A stretch of 64,000 nucleotides of DNA from Mytilus californianus (taxonomy: Eukaryota > Mollusca > Bivalvia > Mytilida > Mytilidae): the NCBI RefSeq assembly GCF_021869535.1, contig NW_026262604.1, forward strand, positions 56,134,247 through 56,198,246. The letters run 5' to 3'. Below, one piece after another: positions 1-12,600 of the stretch. Position 1 is the stretch's first letter. Each line of letters begins with the position of its first letter. A program made the translations under genes and the position numbers. The notes under the pieces were generated by a model that saw only the letters and a list, made by a program, of their open reading frames with translations, did not search any database and was not told where the DNA came from.

Positions 1-943
1 AAATAAAGTATCCATAAAAAAGGGGGGTTAACAGAATAACAATAATAATGTTTGAATTCACTTTAACAATATTCAAGACAAAAACTTCTGCTCACCTGGC
101 TTACAAATACAATCTGTGCATAATCATGTTAATAAACAATAAGTCTATAAATCAAAAGGACACTCTGAGGAACCAATCACATGGGCTTAAAATCCATCAA
201 AACATAATAAAAACAACATGAAAATAGATCCAAAATTTGTTTAAGGTATTTGAAGTGTTACTTATCATGATATTCATGGTTTTGGTTTAGTTTTGTTCAA
301 TCATCAAAAATAAATGTTCAAATCTTAGATCCTTTCATTTAATTATAATCATACCATAGTTTTTGCACTAAACATTATCTTATACCTAACCTCTACTTAA
401 GTTTGTTATCAAGTTTAAAAAATAATTTATTTAAGGAATGACTAATATTTTTTCTGTCTATGAAGAAATAACATCAATCAAAGTGCTGTAAGCGCTGTAG
501 GCAGTTAACCAAAAACCAAGGCAAACGTAATTATGAAAACTGTGGCAGTGTTGCTTCAATTTTTTTAAGATTTGAAAGAACAAACATTAAATATTCGTAT
601 ATTGTACATTTATGTTCATTAAATGAATTGATTATTAAGGCAAATTAATTAATATTTCATCAAGGTTTTCAAAAGCAACTCATATATCAATGTAAATGAC
701 CCCCCATCTTCACCCCCAAGTGCATGATGTTACTCCATACCAAGTTTGGATTAAAATGACAGGTGATTATAAAACAGTTGGTCAAACATTCTCGGGCTTT
801 CCACTGCTTGAAAGATTTATATGTTTTCTTTAAAATGGGCCATAAATGAAAATTATTATAGGCCCAGAAATAATTTAATAAATAATTGAAGTAAATTCAA
901 TTAACCTAGACTAATTTTTTTGCATCAATAAAATTTTATAATA
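1..943. other. AT-rich intron, no gene seen
   Basis: AT-rich DNA with poly-A stretches, presumably intron of the receptor gene. I see no exon or clear repeat. A possible 18-nt microexon near position 95-112 is discussed under rejected items. Confidence 0.4.
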
Positions 944-2460
944 AACAAGAAATAATTGTAATAGGATGCCGTTAGGAAGTCTCCCAAACAAAGCCCCCAT
1001 AATTTGTCATTCCCATGGTCTCCTGACATTGGGCAAAGTCCAGTTCATATTCAAATCTTTTTGAAATGATGAACAGGAATAAATATGGTTTAGGTGTGGG
1101 TATCTCGACCATTTACAAGTTCTCAAACAGGAGGGGGTGGGGTGTCCCCATGGACTCCCCCTATATTTTATTTGATTTGTTTTATTGTCCCATACATGAA
1201 TATATATGGTTTAGGGGTGGGGATCTCGACTATTTCTTAGTTTTCCAACAGGAGGGGGTGGGGTGACCCGAGGAACTCCCCATATATTTCATTTGATTTG
1301 TTATATTGTCCCATACATGAATATATATGGTTTAGGGTGGGGATCTTGACTGTTTACAAGTTCTCAAACAGGAGGGGGTGGGGTGAGCCCAGGGACTCCC
1401 CCTATATTTCATTTGATTTGTTATATTGTCCCATACATGAATACATATGGTTCAGGGGTGGGGATCTCTACCATTTCCAAGTTCTCAAACAGGAGGGGGT
1501 GGGGTGACCCCAGGGACTCCCCAAATATTTCATTTGATTTGTTATATTGTCCCATACATGAATATATATGGTTTAGGGGTTGGGATCTTGACTGTTTACA
1601 AGTTCTCAAACAAGAGGGGGTGGGGTGACCCCATGGACTCCCCCTATATTTCATTTGATTTGTTTTATTGTCCCATACATGAATATATATGGTTTTGGGG
1701 TGGGGATCTCGACCATTTCCAAGTTTTCAAACAGGAGGGGGTGGGGTGACCCGAGGAACTCCCCATATATTTCATTTGATTTGTTATATTGTCACATACA
1801 TGAATGTATATGGTTGAGGGGTGGGGATCTTGACTGTTTACAAGTTCTCAAACAGGAAAGGGTGGGGTGACCACAGGGACTCCCCATATATTTCATTTGA
1901 TTTGTTTTATTGTCCCATACATGAATATATATGGTTAAGGGGTGGGATCTCGACCACTTCCAAGTTCTCAAACAGGAGGGGGTGGGACGACACTGGGGAC
2001 TCCCCCAAATTATTTTCATTTGATTTCTTTTATTGTCCCTTACAAGTATATATATTGTTTAGGGGTGGGGATCGCGATGGTTTACAAGATAAATGTATAT
2101 TTTCAAATTGAAGGGGGTTGGGATGACCCCCAGGGACTCACCCTATATTTTGGTTGATTTTTTTTATTGTCTTGTTCTCATTACTGAAGACTGCATGTGT
2201 CTATCACTTACTGTTTTTGAGAAATAGTCATTTGAAAATTTAAAAAAATAAAATCCCATAGGGTTCTATAGTAAACTCCTCCCTTCTTCAGGCCCCTCCA
2301 AATACCCCTAAATAGACCCCAATGCACAAACAAAAGATTAATGGCTCTGCTAGACATGTTAGTCTAATATTTTATGAAACCCTAAGTATATCTGACAAAC
2401 GGTCAAAGTTGTCTTCTTAGACGGTTTGAGTGGATTCGGTCCGACTTGTCTCGGGGACGA
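944..2460 (+). mobile_element. Composite tandem-core element, copy 1
   Basis: Left end shares AAGTCTCCCAAACAAAG and a CTGACATTGGGCAAAGTCC block with copies at 16182 and 44051. The core has about nine ~121-bp units, each with ATATATGGTTTAGGGGTGGG. The right part shares AAAATCCCATAGGGTTCTAT and diverges after about 2410. Plan resembles non-autonomous Helentron/pearl-type elements of bivalves (family knowledge; not searched). Open frames in the core are repeat artefacts. Confidence 0.7.
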
Positions 2461-3433
2461 GTTGTCCACATTACTTTAAACATCCCATCGACGTCGATTT
2501 CCGCATCTGCTTCATGACCTCGTTTCATTCATAAAATAACAACAACCTTATTTGGCAAAATCAGTTAAAAATTACCGCCCACTTATATAACTTTATTTCC
2601 TCTATCATAGAAAAAAAAATACACCGTCAAAATTTCATGTTTGGTTAAATTTCTTCAAAATACTGGTCAGGTCATCTGTTTTGTATATTGCCCTTTCATA
2701 CTATTTTAAACTGCTAGGTTTTCTTACATATATTTCGATGTGTCCCGTGCTGTCTATCATTTGTTTTTTTAGTTTTATATGTATTGTCTATCATTTGTTG
2801 TTTCGAAATTATTGGTCTTTTGTTGGGCAATGTATGACAAATATATGTTGAAAAACCTCGCCCGTAATTATAAATTATGTAATTCATTGACCGCTCCCGA
2901 CATGTGTAACTTCAAGGCATATTTTAGTGGCGATCGATGTCTTTCAAAATTATTGCACTTTTCTTGTATCCCTGGTGCTTTCGACTGGAGAACCGTTGTA
3001 CACAAGCATCGCACAAGTTGGCACTCCGAGGCGGGTAGGGAGCAAGAAGGTGAACTGTGGTTTATTTTTATCAATAGTACTGCTTAAGTCGACGCTAGGG
3101 GCTGTCTTGACCTTGTTGTAGGGTATAAATGATTCGTTCATTGTTGAAGACCCTACATCAACTGTCAAGATGAAGAACAGGAATAAAAGCCCTGTTCATT
3201 GATAATTTTCTATGTTTTCTATGTATTGTGTGCGATTTTTTCCCATATACATTTACTCCATGTCCTTTCATTTTCTATGTCTTATACACATCTAAAGAAT
3301 GTTATTTAGTAGATTTAAAATACTCTTTCACTTTCAAATTCAAGGGGCCAAAAAGGTTGTCTCATCCCACCTCCCACTTTGACCTAAGGGCTTACTTAAC
3401 AACTGATGTATAAATTTAATCTGAAGGTCTTAC
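2461..3433. other. Intergenic-like intron with dispersed repeat tail at 3090-3240
   Basis: No exon seen. A segment near 3090-3240 (GCTAGGGGCTGTCT, TTGTTGAAG, ATGAAGAACA, AATAAAAGC) recurs at 19640-19760, so it is a dispersed repeat, perhaps a retroelement 3' tail. Open frames around 2779-3168 overlap each other on both strands and look non-coding. Confidence 0.4.
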
Positions 3434-3625
3434 CAACTGATCTTGTAGTGAAGAATATAATTTTTGACATAATGCCAGATCTATCATCAAGCTGGCACTG
3501 TATCCGTATGAAGTATGTTGTATTGAAAGCTAAGTTCTTTATAATGTATTGTAATGATCTCTCATATACTCCAGTCCACTGGTGAATAGGGAGAGAGCTG
3601 TCGTTTGTGTACAGTAAAATGTATC
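3434..3625 (-). CDS. Exon 23: second half of FN3-10
   Basis: Phase 1 in, phase 1 out; 192 nt; acceptor TTTATTTTAG, donor GTAAGA. Encodes GYILLYTNDSSLPIHQWTG, SLQYIIKNLAFNTTYF, IRIQCQLDDRSG and IIFFTTRSV. The Q-W-T, N-T-x-Y-F-x-R-I-Q and F-x-T-R strings follow DCC FN3-6. The phase-1 donor shows the coding sequence goes on; the next exon is not seen in 1-3433. Confidence 0.85.
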
Positions 3626-6600
3626 CTAAAATAAAATAAATATCAATATTACAAGAAAATACATCCTGAAATATAAAATACCAACTGCATAAAATATATC
3701 CAAAACTTAAACATCAAATGCAATAAAATATATCCTAAATCAATTGTGAAATATAAATATCATATTTGTGGAATGTAAAATATCATTATATATATAATAT
3801 ATCCTAAAATATAAAACATCAATTTCAATTAAATTTATTGACCGCCTAGGTGGTCTCGTTGCAGCATGTTCGACTCGAGTGCGGGAGATTGTGGATGAGA
3901 ACCACAGCCAGGTCTAACCAAAGACTTTAAAATTGGTATTTGCTGCATCTCAACTAAGCACAAGGCATTAAGGAGTAAGAGCAAGGACTGGTTGGCTCGG
4001 AGTCAGAATAATATGTCTGGGTAAGGTGACATGTATTCCTGCGGACTGTTACCTTGTGAACTAGCATGTTAAAAATCTGGCTCAGCGTATTGGTCTAGTA
4101 CAAAGCAGGGTTAATATTCATATTACATTAGCATGTTCTCGTCCTGAATATGCATATTTTAATTTGCTGCTGGACGTTAAGCAGCCATTCATCATCATCA
4201 ATTAAATTCATTGTGAAAAAATATATCAATTGCAAAAAAATATACCCTAAAGTATAAAAATATCAGTTAATCAATTTTAGAGGTGGTTTACATATCCAAA
4301 TAACCCCAGCTAACCAAAACAGACATTCCAAAATATCTGACCTAATTCACTGTCCCTACATTCTCCCAATTCAACCTCTCCAAAAACAAAATATGTTTTA
4401 ATCAACAAAAGCTGTGATAAAAACTTTGATTATCTCCCTTTGATCAGTAACTTGAGCAAATGAAGCATTTGTATGCTTTACTTTGTACTAAGATGCCACA
4501 AGCCAAACATATAACATGTAGAATGTTTAGTTAAGTTATATATATACAATATATACTTTAGCATGTAGGGATGTATAAATACCCTGCCACATCCAGTCTG
4601 TGATTTTGTTACTTGTTTTTCTGCTTTGTATCGGTCTGATGAGTTAAGCCCTTTTCAACTGATTTTTATAGTTTGTTTATATGTTGTACTGTCACACCAC
4701 TATCCCAGGTTAAGGGGAGGGTTGGACGCCTGCTTACATGTTTAATCCTTGCCACATGTTGAATGTGCCTGTCCCAAGTGACAGAAGCCTGTAATTCAGT
4801 GGTTGTCGTTTGTTGCTGTATATCATATTTGTATTTCATTCATTGTTTTTTACATAAATCAGGCTGTTATTTTTCTCATTTGAATTGTTTTACATTTGTC
4901 ATTTCAGGGCCTTTTATAACTGACTATGTGGTATGGGTTTTGCTCATTGTTGAAGACGGTATGGTGACCTAAAGTTTTTAACCTTTATGTCATTTGGTAG
5001 CTGGTGGAAAGTTGTCTCATTGGCAGTTATATATCTTCTTATTTTTATATTGTCAGCAGCATGTTTACCCCATGATTAGCTACAGACTATTCTCTCCTAA
5101 AAGATCATATAGCTGTGATTAGAGAATGAGTTACAATTGTAAGCTCTGCTCACAGATTTTTTAGTAACCTTTTATATGCTCTTTGATGTTTGGTCTTTTC
5201 CATGTAACCAGTACTGTTGGAACCTCTTCTCCTCTTTCCTTAATCCTGACGTCATATGGTGCTCCTGGAACTAGAAATAATAAGATTATTAGAATGGTTA
5301 GAACTGGGGGCCGATACAAGGTGCTCAATAACAAAATTTCAAGTGCCATTTTTTGTAATGACGAAGATATGAAAATATGCCAATTTTTTTTCATCAAATA
5401 TCAAAACAATGCCCCTATAAAAAAAACATGGATCTACTCCGGATATTTGCAAGGAGCAATTGTTAGACAATTCATTTTCCACTCTTAAGTTAATAAACTC
5501 ATCATAAATACCAGGATTAAAATTGACTAATTTGAATTGTTTTACATTTGTCATTTCAGTGGCCCTTTATGGCTGACTATGCCGTATGGGTTTTGCTCAT
5601 TGTTGAAGGCTGTATGGTGACCTATTGCTGTTAACTCTTATGTCATTTGGTGTCTGTTGGATCGTTGTCTTATTGGCAATTATACTACATCGTTTTATTT
5701 TATAATCAAGATTTACACCAAAATACATTGGCTTATTGACCTGTAATAAAAAATTATCAGTACTACATTAAAAATTAATAAATGATATCAACAAAAACAT
5801 TATAGTATAAAAGAAGGATTTTGAAGAATTATGATAAAAGTGGCAAGCCGATTCAGCCAATAAAGAAAATGTTTAACAATCCAGAGAGCCCTTGCTGTCA
5901 TAAAAAAATTAAAAATAATCAGAAAATGGACCTTGTCAGTAGTTGTCTTTTTTCATCTCTTGATATTTCTTTTGCTATTTTGGAAATTTGGGGTTGATGG
6001 CAGATTTGATATTGTTTTTAAAGCAATTGCTTTTATGCCATCGTGTATGGCCATCTTTGTGACACAAATCAGAGACTCCGCCCAGATCAAGCCATAGTAT
6101 TTTGTTAAACAGGCTCCTGGTCTGTCATTCTTAAACACCTATGTATGTTTTCTAATGCAATACATAGCTTGAAACTTTTGAAAAATGTCAGTGGATTTAA
6201 GAGGTTTCAGCATATGTTCTTGTAGATGTATTTTTGTATTTAGGGGGACAACCGTTTGACTATCAAAAAACATAGAAGTCCGAGTGAAAAAAAGTGCATT
6301 TTTATACCTGCGATTCCGTTCTCCTTTCGTACGATGTTTCAGCAAAATATGGAATCATTTCAGTTGTTGATTTAGTATTGAAAATTTTACTGAATTATCT
6401 CTTATTAAATGCGGTTTCATATGTTTAATTGGTGTTTCTCTAAGAAAGAGGCCAGGTGCTCTAAGTCTTGTTCATTCATAAAATTATCGTTCATTCATAA
6501 ATTTATCGTAAAATCAAAATCACTACACAGGTTATAGGTAGTGTCAAATGATTACCTGTAATCTAAAAATAGATAAACCTAACTGACCTATTTTGTTGAT

Positions 6601-9600
6601 TTGTTTGCGCAAATAATTTAGCAGAACGAAACCCTTGTTAAAAACACATAACAATAAGTTCGTTTTCCTTTTTTGTCATAACTACGTAAGATTTATCGAT
6701 CACCTTACTAATGAAATGGACCCGTCAAAACGTGATAGATGCCAAGTCCAGATGAAGAGATATTAAAATTTGGAATTTTCTAGTTTCATAGATTGAAAAA
6801 AAGTACGTCCTTTTGGATATCATAATCAAAACTGGGTATGCATGACAAATGATGAAACCATTATCCTCGTCTTTCCAGTGGACGAGTCTACTACGTGTGT
6901 TGACACTCGACGGTCCACCGTTTGCAATTTTATTTCACATGTTTTCGAAATATTGAAATACTGAAAATTGATAAATATCAAAGCAACGAAGAGCTGTTTG
7001 TTCTTGTTCGTATAATGACGATTTAATGATTGCATGAGAATTATAGTTATCTCGTACCGCATGAGGATGACAAATATCAACTGAGCAATAATGTTTGGGA
7101 CTTAGTTTTAAGAAATGAAGACAAAGTAACATTATGAAAATATTTTTAGTAAGCTGAAATATATATTTATTTTTTACATGTTTATGTCTAGTAAGATATT
7201 TTATTTCTTTCCCGTTTTTCAACATTTGCGTCTGGAAAGTTGAAATGTTTTAATTGAATGGTTAAATTTAAATTAATTATGATAATTGTTAAAATTAAAT
7301 CAATTAAGGAAATTATTGCCCAGTTACAAACACTACCAGGGGATAATTTCTTTTTGAGTTATATGTTTCAGCACATGTAAATTTGACCCCAACTTTAGCC
7401 TGGTAAACGTATTGTCTCCTTGTGAAATATAAAACATATTAAAAATGACTTTCTGCTAAAGTCTTTTATTGATATAAAGTTAAAACCTTCTTACTTCTCA
7501 CTAGACAACACTCCTGTCAGGTTTAATTCTTATATATATGTGGATGAAAAATAAAAGTCCCCAAAACATTAACATGGCAGCAATTGCTTTTACAGCCTTT
7601 AAGGCTTTGATTGTTAAATGTATTCACAACTAACTTAGAATTAGATATTGATATATTGTATGAAGAATTCTTTTATTGAAAACTGTATGTTGCCTTCTAG
7701 ATGTCTTTTAACTATATGGCAGTTTAGATCCTGTCATATTAATGTATATCCCACATCTCCTTTTGTTCCTAAGCATTAGGAACTTGCTTTTATTGAGATG
7801 CAATACTCTTAACTCCAGGTTACAGCCCATGTGACAAGCACACAAACAATAGGGGGTGGGGAGGGGGTAGGAGCAAGGCTTCCAAAACCGTCATATAATC
7901 CGGTCATATTTATGTATATCCCACATCTCCTTTTTTTCCTAAGCATTAGGAACTTGCTTTTATTGAGATGCAATACTCTTAACTCCAGGTTACAGCCCAT
8001 GTGACAAGCACACAAACAATAGGGGGTGGGGAGGGGGTAGGAGCAAGGCTTCCAAAACCGTCATATATTCCGGATATTTGTATAATGTCCGGTAAAAGTC
8101 CGGCTGGGCAAAGCATGAAACTGTCATCTACTCTTTAGTTCCAAGGCTTTCTTAAGAGACGGTCATTTTAACATAATTCGCGATCTTTTTGACCCAACCT
8201 TTTGCCTTTAACAGCCACACATTTCTGGTCATAAAAGTGACGTGATCATTAAGTACTATCAAAACAACCCCTACTTTAATACCTTCCCATTCTAATCAAG
8301 GCTAATTAGTTGTCGAACAGCTGAAATTTACCTGTTCAAGTGACAGGTAAACTATTTTGAACCAGACATTGATTGGTCTATTCAAAGTTATTTTCTTACA
8401 TTTCAGCGGTTTGCATCTAATTAATTTAGTCAAAAAGATTTAAATTATCAGAAATATGTTTACAAATATTATTTGATGAAAAAAATTAAAATGGTGAAAT
8501 TGAAAAATCGTCATAACCACGTTTGTTTGAACTAGTACACGTGTGCGCATGTGCGCAGGTGTGAAATTTAATTATGTATCCTAATTTCTTCAAAAAATGC
8601 TTAAATTGTCATTGATACCTTTATCTCATGTTTATTTTGAATATTTTCTTGAAGAAATAACGTAGAAAGAGCTACTTACACTCATTCATGCTTTGCAAAC
8701 GTACACGGAATTTACATAACGGTCTCTGGTCCATGTTTTACCATTGTCAAGATAACATCCAGTATTAGATTTAAAAAACGAGAGTAAAGTTTTTGACAAC
8801 GTTATTTTGCACAAATAAAGAGTCAAAGGCAGATATAAGTACGTTGATGTTGCACACTTCCAATGATGCACTGCCAATTTAACAGTTTACATCAGAACTT
8901 CGAATTTGAATCAAAGAAAGTTTAATATCGTTTTTTTTTTAATGTCAATCAATAGGATGGCCAACTCGGCAACTGATTACCATAATTGCCTTTTGTTTAT
9001 TTAGTCTTAAGGGATTAAAATCGGGATAATATATAAAATGTCCAGCTGGCTAAAAATAATTTTGGAAGCCCTGGGAAAGAGTTAGAAGAGGGTCTCATTC
9101 CTTATTCCTGAGATAATAAATATTAAATGCCAGTCTGGCATGTACCCCTTACAATCATTCCATACACTACATACAGTTGACCTGCTGTTTGTGGTATCTG
9201 AGAAACGGACCTAATCACGTAACTTTAACCTTGATCACTGATCCATGAATTGAGGTCGAGGTCAGATTAACCCTGCTGACGGATATGTAGACGTTACAAG
9301 GAACCAATATACCAAATATAGTTATCCTATTACTCATAATAAGTGAGAAAATCACATGACAAAAAAACTGTAATTTTTTTTTCAAGCAGTCACTGAACCA
9401 TGAAAATGAGGTCAAGGACAATGGGCATACAACGTTATTTTGCACAAATAAAGAGTCAAAGGCAGATATAAGTACGTTGATGTTGCACACTTCCAATGAT
9501 GCACTGCCAATTTAACAGTTTACATCAGAACTTCGAATTTGAATCAAAGAAAGTTTAATATCGTTTTTTTTTAATGTCAATCATTGGGATGGCCAACTCG

Positions 9601-12600
9601 ACAACTGATTACCATAATTGCCTTTTGTTTATTTAGTCTTAAGGGATTAAAATCGGGATAATATATAAAATGTCCAGCTGGCTAAAAATAATTTTGGAAG
9701 CCCTGGGAAAGAGTTAGGAGAGGGTCTCATTCCTTATTCCTGAGATAATAAATATTAAATTCTGAATTCCGTGAAAATAATGTGTCTATTCCAACATCAA
9801 GATATAATTAAATTCGGAATCCTGCATTCCTGATGATTTAACTGTCTATTTCAAAATTCCAATGATTAAATGGCTCAATTCATAACTCCCCAAAAAGGTC
9901 CTTCTGCTCTTCGGCCAGTTTGAGATCACCTACCTGGAGTTGTTTCTGGGGTAGTTGCAACTATTGTAGTTATTTCATAATTGTTCTGTTGTCTTTTTCC
10001 TAAATTGTGACAATAAAATTAAAAAGTATGATTAGCTAGATATAAGAGATTAGAATTGTTTGCAAATTATCCTATGTTACTATGTAATTGTCTTTATACA
10101 AAAATTTTGCTGGTTTTTTTTTTGGTTACTGTATATTTTCAGAAATTACGTGCATTTATCATTGTGTTTTTTGCTGAATGGACTAAAATGCGAGATCAAC
10201 TATTGTGATTTCAGGAAAATATGCATACAGTAATATGTATCAGATATAAGAATGCCAGTTCTTATTATTGCAATACTCATTCAGTCGCATTATTCACATT
10301 AATAAAAACCTTGCAATAATTTCTGAATTTACAGTCAGTGTTTAATGTTTTCAAGACAGTTAACTATCGTATTCATACTTTTTATGGGAAATAATAATGT
10401 TGCCATCAATTTTCTCATTTCCAAAATAACCTTGTAGTGCATAAAAAAACTCAAGTTATTAGAAATAACAAAAGTGCACATGCTGAAATGTCTCGCCTGT
10501 TTTACTGACCATTGACTTATGTTGAAAGTCTTAAAGATAAAAGTTTTACTACAAGTATCACATAAACTTAACATTTTTAAAGATCCATGAAAATGAGGTC
10601 AAGGTCAGATAAAAACTGTCACACAGACATGTACACCTTACAATTATTCCATACACCAAATATAGTTGACCCATTACTTATGGTAATTGAAAAACAGACC
10701 AAAACACAAAAACTTATATTAATGTTAACCAATGAACCATGGAAATGGGGTCAAGGTAAGTCATGACACCAGCTAGACAGACATGTACACCTTACAATCA
10801 TTCCATACACCAAATATTGTTGACCTATTGCTTATAGTACTTGAAAAACAGACCAAAACACAAATAATTAACAATGACTAATGAACCATGAAAATGAGGT
10901 CAAGGTCCGATGAAACCTGCCAGTCTGGCATGTACCCCTTACAATCATTCCATACACCACATACAGTTGACCTGCTGTTTGTGGTATCTGAGAAATGGAC
11001 CTAATCACGTAACTTTAACCTTGATCACTGATCCATGAATTGAGGTCGAGGTCAGATTAACCCTGCTGACGGATATGTAGACGTTACAAGGAACCAATAT
11101 ACCAAATATAGTTATCCTATTACTCATAATAAGTGAGAAAATCACATGACAAAAAAACTGTAATTTTTTTTCAAGCAGTCACTGAACCATGAAAATGAGG
11201 TCAAGGACAATGGGCATATGACAGACGGAAACCTCGTAACATAAGGTACCTGCATACAAGGTATGAAGCATCCAGGTCTTCTACCTTCTGAAAAATAAAG
11301 CTTTATACAAATAGTTTCCACTGCCGCCGCCGACAGATAGTAATACCTATGTCTCGCATATGTCGTTGCAGGCAAGACAAAAATTGCAGTTATTCTTTTT
11401 TATGTCAACAACTAGCTACACAAATGCATGACTCTTCCATGGAATACAATACTTTCTTGGAGTAAATACATGTATATCTTACCCATACTTGATGCTATAC
11501 AAGATGAGATTAGAACTAAATTTCTTTAGAAATCCTTATCCTCTGATCTCTTTTCTAACTCCTTTAGATGGTAAATGTTATATCTATATACAATAGCTTT
11601 AACTCATACCTGATTTAGCTTTCAAAAAAGCTGGCTTACTTTCTCCAAAACTGTTAAATGATCGGACAGTCAGAATATACTGTGCGTTTGGTCCTGAAAT
11701 AAATATACCATGATTTATCACTTTAATAAACTATAGGCTCTCAAGAGCCTGTGTCGCTCACCTGATTTTACTTTGGTTTTGGAAATCATGTAAAAATAGA
11801 TTAAAATCATAACAGATACCCTAATAATGAGTGAGGCTAAATTTGGTTTAATATTGGTCCTGTAATTTAATAAAAAATCCTGGTGGCCATCTTAAACAGT
11901 AAATAGGCAACAAAGTAGCAACACTTAATCAGCACCTCATAAGAAACATTTATGCCAGGTTTTGGTTTCATTCCATTCAGAGCACCTCTAGAAGAAGCAT
12001 TTGTATGTATTTCCCATAGGGTCTTATGTTAAAGGAAGTCCCCCCATTGGCGGCCATCATGGATGAAGGATCAGCTTCAAAGTAACAAAACTTAGTCAGC
12101 ACCTCATAAGGAACATTCATGTCATGTTTGGTTTCAATCCATTCAGTATGTGGTTCTCTAAAAGAAGACATTTGTATGTATTGTCTATAGGGTCCTTTGT
12201 TAAACATTGTCCCCATCTGGCAGCCATCATGGATGAAGGATCAGCTTCAAAGTAACAACACTTGGTCAGCACCTCAAAAGGAACATGCATGCCATGTTTG
12301 ATTTCATGCCATTCAATGGTTCTTAAAAAGAAAACATTTGTACGTATTTCTCATAGGTCCTATGTTAAACTAAGTCCTCCGCTGGCGGCCATCTTGGATG
12401 ATGGATCAGCTTCAAAGTAACAACACTTGGTCAGCACCTCATAAGGAACATTCTTGCCATGTTTGGTTTCATTCCATTCAGTGGTTCTCTAAAAGAAGAC
12501 GTTTGTATGTATTTCCCGTAGGGTCCAATGTTAAACTAAGTCCCCCTCTGGCGGCCATCTTGGATGATGGATCGGCTTCAAAGTAACAACACTCGGTCAG

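Noticed and set aside
95-112. Possible 18-nt microexon on the minus strand (DCICKP, phase 1 to 1) with AG and GTGAGC
   Set aside because: Fits the phase after exon 23 but is too short to support without transcript data; the polypyrimidine tract is poor.
1066-2157. Plus- and minus-strand open frames rich in YCPIHEYIW and similar words
   Set aside because: They are frames through ~121-bp tandem units; several frames and both strands are open at once, and unit differences are not codon-biased.
2950-3168. Minus-strand 72-residue frame as a gene or exon
   Set aside because: Overlaps other open frames on both strands and a dispersed repeat; no FN3, membrane segment or phase-1 splice context.
5271-9933. 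Hidden FN3-5 exon between exons 21 and 22
   Set aside because: Read on the minus strand for PPVG, the B-strand Trp and the F-strand Tyr patterns; none with splice sites. Absence by eye is not proof.
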